The translations under genes were made by a program, and so were the position numbers. A DNA stretch of 64,000 nucleotides, taken from positions 1 through 64,000 of the forward strand of contig CP024912.1 of NCBI GenBank assembly GCA_002813895.1. Direction: 5' to 3'. Under the pieces are notes generated by a model. That model did not search any database. It was not told the DNA's origin and saw only the letters and a program-made list of their open reading frames with translations. The DNA comes from Cyanobacterium sp. HL-69. Lineage in GTDB: Bacteria; Cyanobacteriota; Cyanobacteriia; Cyanobacteriales; Cyanobacteriaceae. Each line of letters opens with the position of its first letter. The first letter of the stretch is position 1. Shown piece after piece: positions 16,281 to 26,593 of the stretch.

Positions 16281-18779
16281 ATGGTTGAACAATTAAATTT
16301 ACTGAATCAAGGTCAAGTTATTCCTACGGCACTACATACTGAAATGGAACGCTCATATTTAGAATATGCCATGAGTGTGATTGTGGGACGGGCTTTACCT
16401 GATGTGCGGGATGGATTAAAGCCTGTGCATAGGCGCATTTTGTATGCCATGTATGAATTGGGATTAAGCCCCGATCGCCCTTTTCGCAAGTGTGCAAGAG
16501 TAGTGGGGGATGTTTTGGGGAAATACCACCCCCATGGAGATCAGGCAGTGTATGATGCCATGGTAAGGCTGATACAGGACTTTTCTAGCCGTTATCCCCT
16601 GTTGGCTGGTCATGGAAATTTTGGGAGTGTGGATAACGATCCAGCAGCTGCCATGCGTTACACTGAAACGAGGTTAGGGGCGATCGCCTTTGAAACCATG
16701 CTAGAGGAAGTAAATGAGTCCACGGTGGACTTTAGCTCTAACTTTGATAACTCTCAGCAAGAACCCGTGGTTTTACCAGCAAAACTACCGATTTTGCTCC
16801 TTAACGGTTGCTCTGGTATTGCCGTAGGCATGGCGACTAATATTCCCCCCCATAACCTTAATGAAATTGTAGATGGTTTAATTGCCCTTATCGATCAACC
16901 TGATATTAGTGATGAGAAACTAATTAAATTAATCCCGGGCCCTGATTTTCCCACAGGGGGAGAAATTATTGACACCAAAGGCATAAGAGATGCCTACTCT
17001 ACAGGGAAAGGTATTATTCCTGTGCGTGGACTAGCCACCATCGAAGAATTAAAAACTCAGAAAAAACGTAGTCGTACCAAAACTGCCATTATCATTACCG
17101 AGTTACCTTTTCAGGTAAATAAAGCAGGATGGATTGAAAAGGTTGCTCATTTAGTTAATCAAGGCAAAATAAACGATATTTCCGATATACGGGATGAGAG
17201 CGATCGCACTGGGATTAGGGTAGTGATAGAATTAAAAAGAGATGCTAACCCCCAAGCCATCCTTAACCAACTTTATCGACAAACTGCCCTCCAAAGTAAC
17301 TTTGGCGTAATTTTGCTTGGTTTAGTGAACAAAAAACCTTGTCAGCTTTCCCTCAAAGAAATATTACAAGAATTTATACAATTTCGAGAACAAACCCTCA
17401 CCAGACAATATAACTACGAATTAGAAGATAAAGAAGATAAAACTAACCTTTTAGCAGGGTTAATCAAAGCCCTAGATAACCTAGATATAGTTATCGACAT
17501 TTTACGCCATGCCCCCGATGGCACTACTGCTAAAACTACCCTCCAATCAGCCCTCGATATTAACGATGCTCAAGCAAATTCCATCCTTGCCATGCCCCTT
17601 CGTCGTCTTACGGGGTTAGAAAGAAAGAAAATAGAGCAGGAATATCAAGATTTAGAAAGTCGTATCAATCAATTGAAAGAGTTACTAGCAGATAGAAAGG
17701 AATTTCTAAAAGCCCTCAAAAAAGAATTGCGTAGTTATAAACGCAAATTTGGTGATAACCGTCGTACCAAAATTATTACCGTCACTACCCCTGAAAAGGA
17801 TACTAAAACTTCTGATAGTAAAACTAAATCTCAAACTCCCGCCCTTCCCCTCATTACCAGTCAGGAATTAACCGATGATGCCGTGGTACAAATTAGTGCC
17901 AAAGGGAAAATTTATTGGCAGCCCCAAAGTGCGATCGCTTCTACCCCCATGATCAAGAAAAACACTGATTTAATTACCCATCAGGAGTTAATCAAAGACA
18001 AAAAAGAAATAATCGTTATCCTCGATAGCGGAAAAGCCTATCCCCTCAGCGTTAGTGATATTCCTCGCCATCCCACCAAACAAACCATCAGCCGACTTAT
18101 TTCCGAAAGTGCCACCAAAGACAACCATCAACCCATCAACTACATTACCATTACCCCCGAAAATCAACACCTCAGCCTAGTGTTACTCACCGCAGGGGGA
18201 TTTATAAAACGTATTGCCATCAGTGAATTAGACAACATCGGCAATCGGGGCTTCACCCTCATCAAATTAAAACCAAAAGATAGTCTTCACTCCCTCTTTA
18301 TCGCCCAAGAAGGTCAAGAATTAGTTACCGCTACCACTGGGGGGCGTTTACTCCGTCATACGGTGAATGATGACAACATGGCAATTATGGGTAAATCTGC
18401 TCAAGGTAATATTGCCGTTAAAGTGAGGTTTGGGGAGAGTATTATTGGTTCGGTATTGGTAGATAAAAAGGAAAATGTGCTGTTAATTTCTGAGATGGGT
18501 TACGGAAAAATAGTTCCTATTAATAATTTACGTCCCCTTGGTACAGGTAAGGGAGGGGGTTTAGGAAATCAAAGTTTCCGCTTTAAACAAAAAGAGGATA
18601 ATTTGGTAACAATGTTAGTACCCAATGATCATAAAACCGTCATTGCATCTACGGATTTAGATAAACGACTCATCATTGATGTTAATAAATTATTTAATAA
18701 TGATGGTGAAAAGGCGATCGCCAAGTTAATGGATCAAGAAAAAGTAACTTTTGCCGTTAATTGGTGGGGAAGGAGTTAG
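16281..18779 (+). CDS. gyrA: type IIA topoisomerase subunit A (GyrA/ParC family)
   Basis: Cleaves and rejoins DNA in partnership with a B subunit. 832 residues: winged-helix breakage domain with catalytic Tyr127 in AMRYTETRL, the quinolone-pocket region [12 protein letters not shown] (about 83-94), a coiled coil rich in Lys/Glu (about 430-490), and a C-terminal beta-pinwheel (about 525-830). The pinwheel lacks a recognisable GyrA box (QRRGGKG): the corresponding blade reads NIGNRGF and a later blade [11 protein letters not shown]. Cyanobacteria usually have two A-type paralogues, so this could be the topoisomerase IV-like one. The gene name therefore marks family more than proven supercoiling activity. 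Confidence 0.85.
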   Translation: MVEQLNLLNQGQVIPTALHTEMERSYLEYAMSVIVGRALPDVRDGLKPVHRRILYAMYELGLSPDRPFRKCARVVGDVLGKYHPHGDQAVYDAMVRLIQDFSSRYPLLAGHGNFGSVDNDPAAAMRYTETRLGAIAFETMLEEVNESTVDFSSNFDNSQQEPVVLPAKLPILLLNGCSGIAVGMATNIPPHNLNEIVDGLIALIDQPDISDEKLIKLIPGPDFPTGGEIIDTKGIRDAYSTGKGIIPVRGLATIEELKTQKKRSRTKTAIIITELPFQVNKAGWIEKVAHLVNQGKINDISDIRDESDRTGIRVVIELKRDANPQAILNQLYRQTALQSNFGVILLGLVNKKPCQLSLKEILQEFIQFREQTLTRQYNYELEDKEDKTNLLAGLIKALDNLDIVIDILRHAPDGTTAKTTLQSALDINDAQANSILAMPLRRLTGLERKKIEQEYQDLESRINQLKELLADRKEFLKALKKELRSYKRKFGDNRRTKIITVTTPEKDTKTSDSKTKSQTPALPLITSQELTDDAVVQISAKGKIYWQPQSAIASTPMIKKNTDLITHQELIKDKKEIIVILDSGKAYPLSVSDIPRHPTKQTISRLISESATKDNHQPINYITITPENQHLSLVLLTAGGFIKRIAISELDNIGNRGFTLIKLKPKDSLHSLFIAQEGQELVTATTGGRLLRHTVNDDNMAIMGKSAQGNIAVKVRFGESIIGSVLVDKKENVLLISEMGYGKIVPINNLRPLGTGKGGGLGNQSFRFKQKEDNLVTMLVPNDHKTVIASTDLDKRLIIDVNKLFNNDGEKAIAKLMDQEKVTFAVNWWGRS

Positions 18780-18804
18780 TTAAATTGGGGTAACAAAACC
18801 TAAC

Positions 18805-18835
18805 AAAAAACCCTGCAATCAAGAGATTGTCAGGG
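18805..18835 (-). terminator. terminator of ppsA (between convergent genes)
   Basis: CCCTGCAATC (18811-18820) pairs with GATTG-T-CAGGG (18825-18835). On the minus strand the hairpin is followed by six T (A6 at 18805-18810). It may also slow transcription from gyrA. Confidence 0.8.
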
Positions 18836-18886
18836 CAAATCAATTTTTAATGCTTCCTTCTCCCTAGGGCATAAGGAAAAAATTAT

Positions 18887-21397
18887 TTATTTATCAACAT
18901 CTAACCTTTCTTCCAACTTAGCAATATCTAAGAGAGTTTTAAGCACAGAATCAGGGTTAAGACTAATGGAGTCAATGCCTAATTCCACAAGGAAACGGGC
19001 AAATTCGGGATAGTCGCTGGGTGCTTGTCCACAAATACCGATTTTACGGTTATTTTTATGGGCTTTTTCAATTACCATTTTCACCATATCCTTCACGGCT
19101 TGGTTGCGCTCGTCAAATATATGAGCCACGAGGGAAGAATCTCGATCCAATCCGAGGGTAAGTTGGGTTAAATCGTTAGAACCAATGGAGAAACCATCAA
19201 AGATTTCACTAAATTGATCCGCTAAAATAACGTTACTGGGTATCTCACACATCACATATACCTGTAAGCCATTTTCCCCCCGTTTTAAGCCGTGTTTTTC
19301 CATTTCTGCTAATACTCGACGACCTTCATAGGGTGTACGACAGAAAGGAATCATCGGTATTACGTTAGTTAAGCCCATGTCGTCCCGTACCCGTTTAAGG
19401 GCTTTACATTCTAAGCCATAGGCATCCCGATAGTTTTCGTCATAGTAACGGGAAGCACCACGCCAGCCAATCATGGGGTTTTCTTCGTGGGGTTCAAAAT
19501 CTTTACCCCCTAAAAGGTTGGCATATTCATTGGATTTGAAGTCAGACATTCTTACTACCACAGGATTAGGATAGAACGCCGCTGCGATCGCCCCTACCCC
19601 TTGAGCCACCTTATCCACAAAGAAATCAGCTTTGTTTTCATAACCCCTCGTCAGGTGCGTAATTTCCGCTTTTACCCCTTCATCGGTCAACTCATCAAAC
19701 TTCATCAAAGCTAAGGGATGAGCCTTGATATGATTGGCAATGATAAACTCTAAACGAGCCAAACCAACCCCATCACAGGGAATAGAAGACAACTTAAACG
19801 CTTCCTCTGGGTTGCCCACATTCATCAAAATTTTAGTCTTAGTTTTCGGCAAATTATCAAGGGGAGTTTCAATGACATCAAAAGGAATTAAATCCTCATA
19901 AACTCGACCTTCTTCCCCCTCCGAACAAGACACCGTAATATCTTGACCTGTTTTGATAGTTGCCGTGGCATCACCACAACCCACAATGGCAGGGATACCC
20001 ATTTCTCGGGCAATGATCGCCGCATGGCAGGTGCGCCCCCCTTGATTAGTAACGATCGCACTGGCTTTTTTCATAATCGGCTCCCAGTCTGGATCAGTTT
20101 TATTGGTTACCAAAACTTCCCCTTCCTTAAACTGGGCTATTTCATGGACATCGAGAATGACACGGGCTAAACCTTGCCCAATCATTTCTCCTACCGCACG
20201 ACCTCTTACCAAAATATTACCACTGCCAAGGAGTTTATAATCTTTCAGGACATTACCAGCCTTACGAGATTGTACCGTTTCGGGACGAGCTTGGACAATG
20301 AATAATTCTCCCGTTTGTCCATCTTTCGCCCACTCAATATCCATGGGGGTAAGTTGTCCCCGTTTTTCGCTGTAATGCTCCTCAATAATACAAGCCCATT
20401 TTGCAAGGATGAGGGCTTCATCATCGGTAATGGCGTATTGTTCCCGTTTTGGCTCAGACACAGGCACGTTTTTCACCTGTTTACCACCGCCCAAGTCATA
20501 AACCATCTTAATTTCCTTAGAACCAAGACGCTTGTTAAGGATGGGTTTAAAACCTTGTTGAAGGGTAGGTTTAAAGACGAAAAATTCATCAGGGTTAACC
20601 GCTCCCTGCACCACGTTTTCTCCTAAGCCATAGGCCGCTGTGACAAAGGCGGCATCTTTAAAGCCTGTTTCGGTGTCGATACTGAACATTACCCCAGAGG
20701 ATGCTAAATCCGAGCGCACCATTTTTTGAACCCCCACCGAGAGGGCTACTTCAAAGTGATCAAACTTATTCATGGTACGGTAAGAAATCGCCCGATCCGT
20801 AAAAATAGAGGCAAAACATTTATGGCAAGATTCCAATACATCTTTTACCCCATGGACGTTAAGATAGGTTTCCTGTTGCCCCGCAAAACTCGCATCAGGT
20901 AAATCTTCCGCGGTAGCAGACGATCGCACCGCCACATCAGTATCATAAGCACAATCCCGCTTTCTCATTTGCAATTCTTCAGTTTTTTCACATAAAGCAG
21001 GATCTGCCCCATATCTTTGGCACAATTTAAAGTAAGCATTGGCGATCGCAAACTCCAACTCTTTAGGAAAAGGAGTATTCAAAACCAACGCCCTTGCCTG
21101 TTTTCCCACCGATTGCAAACTAGCGAGGTTATCCACATCCAAATTAGCAAAGATTTGACGCAACTGAGCCTCAATTCCTGCATTTTTCACAAAGTAACGA
21201 TAAGCATGGGCTGTGGTAGCAAATCCAGTGGGTACATTTACTCCTTTTTTCGTCAACTGTTGAATCATTTCCCCAAGAGAAGCATTTTTGCCCCCCACCA
21301 TGGGAACATCTTCAATGCCCACTTCCTCAAACCACAACACAAATTTATTTTCTTTGTCGGTTATGGAATTAATTTTTTCTGGAGCGGTGTTAACCAT
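18887..21397 (-). CDS. ppsA: phosphoenolpyruvate synthase (pyruvate, water dikinase)
   Basis: Converts pyruvate and ATP to PEP, AMP and phosphate for gluconeogenesis. 836 residues: N-terminal ATP-grasp domain (about 20-370; VRSSATAEDLPDASFAGQQET), phosphohistidine domain with His458 in GGRTCHAA, and the C-terminal PEP/pyruvate barrel (about 490-830) with GSNDLTQLTLGLDRDS and the catalytic-cysteine segment ICGQAPSDYPEFA. About 20 residues between LCQRYGA and TDVAVRSS (roughly 131-152, with two cysteines) look like an insertion relative to typical PpsA. Pyruvate kinase, which catalyses the opposing conversion, is also in this window. Confidence 0.95.
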   Translation of the reverse strand: MVNTAPEKINSITDKENKFVLWFEEVGIEDVPMVGGKNASLGEMIQQLTKKGVNVPTGFATTAHAYRYFVKNAGIEAQLRQIFANLDVDNLASLQSVGKQARALVLNTPFPKELEFAIANAYFKLCQRYGADPALCEKTEELQMRKRDCAYDTDVAVRSSATAEDLPDASFAGQQETYLNVHGVKDVLESCHKCFASIFTDRAISYRTMNKFDHFEVALSVGVQKMVRSDLASSGVMFSIDTETGFKDAAFVTAAYGLGENVVQGAVNPDEFFVFKPTLQQGFKPILNKRLGSKEIKMVYDLGGGKQVKNVPVSEPKREQYAITDDEALILAKWACIIEEHYSEKRGQLTPMDIEWAKDGQTGELFIVQARPETVQSRKAGNVLKDYKLLGSGNILVRGRAVGEMIGQGLARVILDVHEIAQFKEGEVLVTNKTDPDWEPIMKKASAIVTNQGGRTCHAAIIAREMGIPAIVGCGDATATIKTGQDITVSCSEGEEGRVYEDLIPFDVIETPLDNLPKTKTKILMNVGNPEEAFKLSSIPCDGVGLARLEFIIANHIKAHPLALMKFDELTDEGVKAEITHLTRGYENKADFFVDKVAQGVGAIAAAFYPNPVVVRMSDFKSNEYANLLGGKDFEPHEENPMIGWRGASRYYDENYRDAYGLECKALKRVRDDMGLTNVIPMIPFCRTPYEGRRVLAEMEKHGLKRGENGLQVYVMCEIPSNVILADQFSEIFDGFSIGSNDLTQLTLGLDRDSSLVAHIFDERNQAVKDMVKMVIEKAHKNNRKIGICGQAPSDYPEFARFLVELGIDSISLNPDSVLKTLLDIAKLEERLDVDK

Positions 21398-21763
21398 AAT
21401 AACTGATCTCCTCTATGATTATTGTCATCTTCCAATACTTAGAAACAGATCTATTTATCAAAAGTAATAGAATTTTTATTAACTAAATAACCTTGTCAAT
21501 AGTTGTTATTAAGGCAATATTTCAACAATTATTTTAAAGGGATTGTTATTACTTTGATACCTTTTATTTTTTCTTAATAAAACTTTCTAATTTTATCGTA
21601 AATCTTTTATCAAAAAAAAGCTAACATATCTTAATGTTTCTAATATGATCAGAAGATTTTGTGAATAGTTGATAATTTATTTAAAAGCCTATTTTCATTA
21701 AAGCAAATAAATGATCCCTATTATTCACTTTGACAAAAAACTTAACGAATCTTTGATTTTGTA
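21398..21763. other. upstream region of ppsA, 366 bp
   Basis: Very AT-rich, no gene. It should contain the ppsA promoter. The IS element is inserted at its far end. Confidence 0.6.
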
Positions 21764-21783
21764 TATAGAACCCATTTGGTATC

Positions 21784-22221
21784 TCAGGAAGCAGTGAGTC
21801 TTTTTAAAAGTAATCGAATAAAACATAAGTTAACTTTTTGGGTGGAGTTGAATAAGGTTCTTTCAAAGTTTTTGACCAAATTTTTACATCTTTCCATCCA
21901 AGCATTAGATCTTTCAATGATCCATCTTGCTTTGACTACCACAAATCCTTTTTTTCCTTCTGATTTTTTTTGTTCAGAAGAGATTTTGCCTGATTTTTCC
22001 ATACGAATTTTCTTTCCAATTTGTGGATAAACTTTTTCTAATTCCCTCATGATAAAATCAGGATGATAACCCGAATCCACGAGGATCGTAATTTTATGAA
22101 CATTCATGGGTTTGGCACGAAAATAATCTATGTTCTCACTCAACATCATGATTAATCCTCGATCATCGGAAACACTTGCCTTTGTGCAACAAGTGAAAAA
22201 AGGAAATCCCAGACTATCCAC
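21784..22221 (-). CDS. IS5-type transposase, C-terminal part (OrfB, DDE catalytic)
   Basis: DDE catalytic half of the transposase. The frame is open back to about 22345, beyond the GTG at 22221 used here: the extension reads TRLIIIDSQAVQNT and contains the first catalytic Asp. The second Asp is in ILVDSGYHPD and the Glu in ARWIIERSNAW. It is probably made only as a fusion with OrfA by -1 slippage on the A9 run at 22345-22353 (minus strand), giving a protein of about 280 residues, the normal size. The gene end overlaps the left terminal inverted repeat. Confidence 0.85.
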   Translation of the reverse strand: MDSLGFPFFTCCTKASVSDDRGLIMMLSENIDYFRAKPMNVHKITILVDSGYHPDFIMRELEKVYPQIGKKIRMEKSGKISSEQKKSEGKKGFVVVKARWIIERSNAWMERCKNLVKNFERTLFNSTQKVNLCFIRLLLKRLTAS

Positions 22222-22325
22222 TGCTAAATGTCTTTTAATACCATTGGTGAGTTTATACCTACAAAATCCTTTACTCTCTACTCCTGCACTACAAGTATTT
22301 TGTACTGCTTGAGAATCAATGATTA

Positions 22326-22622
22326 TTAATCGAGTCCAAGTGGATTTTTTTTTACTTTTTCCCTTAGTTGCTTATGAAGCTCACACATCACCATTTCAAA
22401 GATACCCTCTTTTTTCCAGTTTTTATAATGCCAGTAAACTGTAGAATAAGGCGGTAAATCCTTGGGTAAATCAGACCAATTACAGCCATTTTTGAGTTGA
22501 TAAAAAATACCATCCCAAATTTGTCTTTTAGACCACTTTGGTGGACAAGTTCGTTTCTTTTTTGGTAACAGAGGTTTGATTACTTCCCATTCTTCATCAC
22601 TTAGACTGCTAGAATATGCCAT
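22326..22622 (-). CDS. IS5-type transposase, N-terminal part (OrfA)
   Basis: 98-residue N-terminal domain (DUF4096 type): SLSDEEWEVIKPLLP, then RQIWDGIFYQLKNGCNW and STVYWHYKNW, typical of IS5-family DNA-binding domains. It ends at a TAA shortly after AAAAAAAAAT, where a -1 shift leads into the OrfB frame. The start ATG is 39 bp inside the right inverted repeat. Confidence 0.88.
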   Translation of the reverse strand: MAYSSSLSDEEWEVIKPLLPKKKRTCPPKWSKRQIWDGIFYQLKNGCNWSDLPKDLPPYSTVYWHYKNWKKEGIFEMVMCELHKQLREKVKKNPLGLD

Positions 22623-22868
22623 CCTTCTATTTCTCTATGTTTTCATCTCAATATTCTACTAGATACCAAATGGGTTCTATAAAAAATCTTTTGAATAGTT
22701 CTGTAAAACAATACTAAATTTTTTTTGAATAATATATCTATCCGTTAACTTGAAATGGAGATGATTAAGCAACGCCTACAATCATAAACCGTTCCCCGCC
22801 ATAATTAGTAAGTTATTAAAACAGGATTGAATATTAATTGAGGTAAAGTTGTAAATTTCACAAGCTAG

Positions 22869-22900
22869 AAAAAACCCCAACCACCATAAGATGATTGAGG
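22869..22900 (-). terminator. terminator of hemF
   Basis: CCCCAACCA (22875-22883) pairs with TGATTGAGG (22892-22900) using wobbles. On the minus strand six T follow (A6 at 22869-22874). Confidence 0.75.
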
Positions 22901-22942
22901 AAAAGAAAAGTAGTATGTAACAAAGAGATAGATTGCGAAAAA

Positions 22943-23983
22943 TTAGGCTTTAAAATTTACCCAATCTTTAGGTTGTAGGAAAAAGTCCGTTAATTGTGCT
23001 TCAGGACTTCCTTTTTCGGGTTGATAACCATATTCCCAACGGGTAAGAGGGGGTAAAGACATCAAAATAGATTCTGTGCGTCCATTAGTTTGTAAACCAA
23101 AAATAGTACCACGGTCATAAACCAAGTTAAACTCGACATAACGCCCACGGCGATACAGTTGGAAATTACGCTCCCTTTCACCATATTCCATGGAATTACG
23201 ACGCTCTACAATGGGTAAATAAGAAGGTAAGAAGGCATTGCCACAGCTTTGTACAAAGGCAAATATATCTTCCCAACTGTGATTTACTTTACCCACTTTC
23301 TCGCTATATTGATGGGCTAATCCTTGATTGTTAGAACCTCCATAAAGGCTTCCTTCGCTGTTTTGGTAATCGAAGAAAATACCCCCAATACCCCTTGCTT
23401 CCTTACGGTGTTTAAGATAAAAATATTCGTCACACCATTCCTTGAAAGCGGGATAATATTCGGAATTATGGCGATCGCACCCAGTTTTCAAAGTTTTATG
23501 AAAATGTACCGCATCCTCCGCAAAAGGATAATAAGGAGTTAAGTCAGCACCGCCCCCAAACCACCAAACAGGGCCTGCCTCAAAATAACGATAATTTAAA
23601 TGCACCGTAGGCACATAGGGATTACGAGGGTGAAGCACCATGGATGTACCCGTAGCATAAAAACCATGACCAGCACCCTCAGGACGTTGGATAAGAATAG
23701 AAGGAGGCAAAGTATCACCCCAAACCTCAGAAAAATTCACTCCCCCTTGCTCAAAAACACCCCCATCACGAATCACTCTAGTGCGTCCACCGCCCCCTTC
23801 TGCCCTTTCCCATTTATCTTCCTGAAAACGAGCTTTGCCATCGATTTCCTCCAAACCTTGACAGATTTTGTCTTGCAACTCCATCACAAATTTTTTAGCT
23901 CGCTCTCTGGAGTTGGTGGGAATATCTATTTTCTTTTGATTAGATGCTTGATTTAATACCGTGGTCATATTAGCTTTTGTCAA
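22943..23983 (-). CDS. hemF: oxygen-dependent coproporphyrinogen III oxidase
   Basis: Oxidatively decarboxylates coproporphyrinogen III to protoporphyrinogen IX using O2, a shared step of haem and chlorophyll synthesis. The 346 residues match cyanobacterial HemF. Conserved segments: [35 protein letters not shown] (as overlapping motifs around 130-155), [36 protein letters not shown] and LMSLPP near the C terminus. It is divergent from acsF, the next O2-using enzyme of chlorophyll synthesis, across 356 bp, so the two may share control. It has its own terminator. Confidence 0.97.
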   Translation of the reverse strand: MTKANMTTVLNQASNQKKIDIPTNSRERAKKFVMELQDKICQGLEEIDGKARFQEDKWERAEGGGGRTRVIRDGGVFEQGGVNFSEVWGDTLPPSILIQRPEGAGHGFYATGTSMVLHPRNPYVPTVHLNYRYFEAGPVWWFGGGADLTPYYPFAEDAVHFHKTLKTGCDRHNSEYYPAFKEWCDEYFYLKHRKEARGIGGIFFDYQNSEGSLYGGSNNQGLAHQYSEKVGKVNHSWEDIFAFVQSCGNAFLPSYLPIVERRNSMEYGERERNFQLYRRGRYVEFNLVYDRGTIFGLQTNGRTESILMSLPPLTRWEYGYQPEKGSPEAQLTDFFLQPKDWVNFKA

Positions 23984-24339
23984 AAAATAGTAGTAAAGTC
24001 ATTCATCACTATAAAGCGATAAATAAAGCATTAGCCAGTATTTGAAATAAAACTTTACAGTTTGAATAAATGAATGAGAGTGACAGAAAACAGTGGAGTG
24101 CTGATAATAACAACAGTTTTAGGGACACATAGCGACAAGGGGAAGAGTAATAGTATTTTTGGTTTCTTTTTATTTAGCAAAGCTCAAGTGCTTAAAGGAA
24201 AATCGTTTATATACAACAAATAGAGCAGGTTAAGTGACTTGTTAATAAAGATAGTCTTTAAGTAATGTAACAAATTGATGCAAAGAAAAGATAATCACTC
24301 TAAAATCAAATAAATATAATCGCTATTAAGTAATTAAAT
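23984..24339. other. divergent hemF/acsF control region, 356 bp
   Basis: No reading frame. A TATAAT at 24315-24320 sits close to the acsF start, but no good -35 is seen at 16-18 bp. It probably holds both promoters. Confidence 0.5.
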
Positions 24340-25401
24340 ATGACATCTGCCGCAATTCAACCTCAAAGCAATAAAAAGAAAGCCATAAAAGAAACCTTAC
24401 TTACTCCTAGATTCTATACCACCGACTTCGAGGCGATCGCCTCCATGGACATCTCCAGCCAAGAAAAAGAATTGAGAGCCATGTTAACCGAAATGAAAAA
24501 CGACTACAATCGCAATCATTTCATCAGAGACGAAGACTTTGAAAAAACATGGGATCATGTAGATGGAGAAACCCGTGCCGCCTTCATCGAATTTTTAGAG
24601 CGCTCCTGCACCTCCGAATTTTCAGGCTTTATTCTTTTCAAAGAAATATCTCGCCGTATCAAAGAAAAAAACCCCCTTCTTTCCGAAGTTTTTAGCCTAA
24701 TGGCAAGAGACGAAGCCCGTCACGCAGGATTTTTAAACAAAGCCATGGGCGACTTCAACATTTCCCTAGACCTGGGCTATCTAACCAAACATAGAGTTTA
24801 TACCTTCTTCAAACCAGAATGGATAATTTACGCCGTTTACCTCTCTGAAAAAATTGGCTACTGGCGCTATATCTTAATGTATCGTCACCTCGAAAAAAAT
24901 CCCGACTACCAATTTTATCCCCTCTTCAAAAAATTTGAACATTGGTGTCAAGACGAAAGCCGTCATGGAGACATCTTTAACGCCCTCCTTCGCTCTCAAA
25001 AATCTATGTGGCAAGGATGGAAAGCCAAATTATGGGCAAAATTTTTCCTTCTTTCAGTTTTCGCTACCCATACCCTCACCGTCCACGAAAGGGAAGACTT
25101 TTATCAATCCGTAGGCTTAGATGCCGAAGAATATGACCGTCAAGTAATCATCAAAACCAATCAAACCGCCGCCAAAGCATTCCCCGTCATCCTCGATACC
25201 GACAACCCCACCTTCTTCCCCAGACTCGAAAAATGTAATGAATACAATATCCAATTACAAAAAATTGGGGATTCACAACAACCCCAATTTATCAAAATGC
25301 TTCGCAAAATGCCTATTGTGGTAGCAATCTTCTGGAATCTACTCTGTCTATATTTACTAAAATCTAAAGATGCCGAAGAATTAAGAACCGTTGTTCTTTA
25401 A
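24340..25401 (+). CDS. acsF: Mg-protoporphyrin IX monomethyl ester oxidative cyclase (AcsF/ChlA)
   Basis: Di-iron enzyme that forms the isocyclic ring of chlorophyll using O2. The 353 residues match cyanobacterial ChlA(I). Two carboxylate/histidine iron motifs are intact: RDEARHAG (about 123-130, E125 and H128) and QDESRHGD (about 204-211, E206 and H209), with a further Glu in FLERSCTSEFSG. The anaerobic/low-oxygen cluster (chlAII-ho2-hemN) is not adjacent and this gene faces hemF, so it is most likely the aerobic isoform. Confidence 0.97.
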   Translation: MTSAAIQPQSNKKKAIKETLLTPRFYTTDFEAIASMDISSQEKELRAMLTEMKNDYNRNHFIRDEDFEKTWDHVDGETRAAFIEFLERSCTSEFSGFILFKEISRRIKEKNPLLSEVFSLMARDEARHAGFLNKAMGDFNISLDLGYLTKHRVYTFFKPEWIIYAVYLSEKIGYWRYILMYRHLEKNPDYQFYPLFKKFEHWCQDESRHGDIFNALLRSQKSMWQGWKAKLWAKFFLLSVFATHTLTVHEREDFYQSVGLDAEEYDRQVIIKTNQTAAKAFPVILDTDNPTFFPRLEKCNEYNIQLQKIGDSQQPQFIKMLRKMPIVVAIFWNLLCLYLLKSKDAEELRTVVL

Positions 25402-25508
25402 AAATTACTCAAATCTAAATTATTTCCCACTAAAAATCCATACCACTTACCATGGTGGGAAATATCACCAATTACCTGAAATGAAAAAATAACTAAATAA
25501 AACCAAAA

Positions 25509-26219
25509 TCACAGACGAACTAAAATATTATTACCATGGGTATCTGTGCCACAGGTAGATAAGAGATCATATTTCTCCGCCAACGATTTAACAACATTCA
25601 TCTGTTTACGACTGGATTCCCAAGGTTGAGGATTACCATAAGCATAATAACTTTCTACCCCATCAATGCCCAACAAACTTGCTTCAGGAATTAACTCCTC
25701 GGCACGACGACGATAACGGCTAGGATGTGCCAACACTACCAAAGCACCAGCTTTATGAAGACTATTAATCACCTCTTTTGCCTGAGCATCATTTCCTTCT
25801 GGCTTATATCCTCCTAAATACTTTCTCATCACAGGAGCATGGGGATCAAAACCATATCCAAGTATGTGAACGATGGTACCATTCAACTCAGAAGTAATTT
25901 CCACTCCAGTCCAAAGATGAGGCAACAAAATGGAGTCGTTAACCTGCTTCTTTCGTTTCATCCAAGATAAAGCACGATAAAAACCATCAATACTATGATG
26001 ATCCGTAATAGCTAAACCTTGCAAACCAATTTGAATGGCTTGTTCTATAAGTGATTCGGGGGTTAATTGTCCATCCGAACAACTGGTATGTAAATGGAAA
26101 TTATATTGAAATGGACAACTACTAGGTTGAAGATTTGCCCATACCTGTTCTAGTTTCTTGGTATCTTGAGATATTTGGTTGTTAACCCATAGGGGTTTCT
26201 TTTCTTTGCTCAATAGCAT
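25509..26219 (-). CDS. PHP-domain metallophosphoesterase (TrpH-like)
   Basis: 236-residue PHP domain. Metal-binding motifs: FHLHTSCSDG (H42, H44), ITDHHSIDG, VEITSEL (Glu), LAHPSRYRR and the closing GTDTHG. This pattern belongs to the TrpH/YciV group, which includes RNA/nucleoside-3',5'-bisphosphate 5'-phosphatases, but the substrate here is not shown. A 35-residue N-terminal extension precedes the first motif. It is a single gene converging on acsF and divergent from the PPC-domain gene. Confidence 0.82.
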   Translation of the reverse strand: MLLSKEKKPLWVNNQISQDTKKLEQVWANLQPSSCPFQYNFHLHTSCSDGQLTPESLIEQAIQIGLQGLAITDHHSIDGFYRALSWMKRKKQVNDSILLPHLWTGVEITSELNGTIVHILGYGFDPHAPVMRKYLGGYKPEGNDAQAKEVINSLHKAGALVVLAHPSRYRRRAEELIPEASLLGIDGVESYYAYGNPQPWESSRKQMNVVKSLAEKYDLLSTCGTDTHGNNILVRL

Positions 26220-26593
26220 AAATCGGTTAATTGTTACAGATTGTTAAACTTAATTTAACAAATAAAACGATGTTTTGACCGTAAAAAATGAACAAATAAT
26301 TGATTTTTTTTATCAGAAATACTAATTTAAGTATTATTACTTATGCTTGTTTTTTATTACACAGATTAGTTAGTTAAATCATTAACAAGTCATTAATCTT
26401 AAGTTCACCACAAATTAAAAAAAATACTTAAGAATAAACTATTGAAGCTCTGTATGATTTAGCTTATCAGCGATTAAAGTAACCCGTAAAGATTTGATAT
26501 TAAATAGAGCTTTTTTGCTTAACTATTAATTATTTTTAGTTTTTTCTCATAAAAAATGGGTTAAAATTACTATTCATTTACCGTCGCATTTTT
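26220..26593. other. divergent intergenic region, 374 bp
   Basis: AT-rich, no gene. Contains a palindrome TAAGTA-TTAT-TACTTA (26328-26343) and a half-match TACTTAAGAA (26425-26434). Confidence 0.5.
26328..26343. promoter_or_regulatory. palindrome upstream of PPC-domain gene
   Basis: TAAGTA and TACTTA arms around TTAT, perfect symmetry. It resembles the palindrome upstream of the first PEP-CTERM gene. Confidence 0.35.

Larger units (their letters stand above)
21764..22681 (-). mobile_element. complete IS5-family insertion sequence, about 0.9 kb
   Basis: Terminal inverted repeats of 21 bp are perfect: left 21764-21784, right 22661-22681, with core GAACCCATTTGGTATC. The outermost TATA on both sides could include a TA target duplication. 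Inside is one transposase split into two minus-strand frames, joined by a -1 frameshift at a run of nine A. The size, DUF4096-type N domain and DDE C domain fit the IS427/IS1031-like groups of IS5. It sits between ppsA and hemF without breaking a gene. Intact ends and catalytic residues suggest it may still move. Confidence 0.9.

Noticed and set aside
21764-22681. IS element interrupting a gene
   Set aside because: The flanking DNA on both sides is intergenic between ppsA and hemF.
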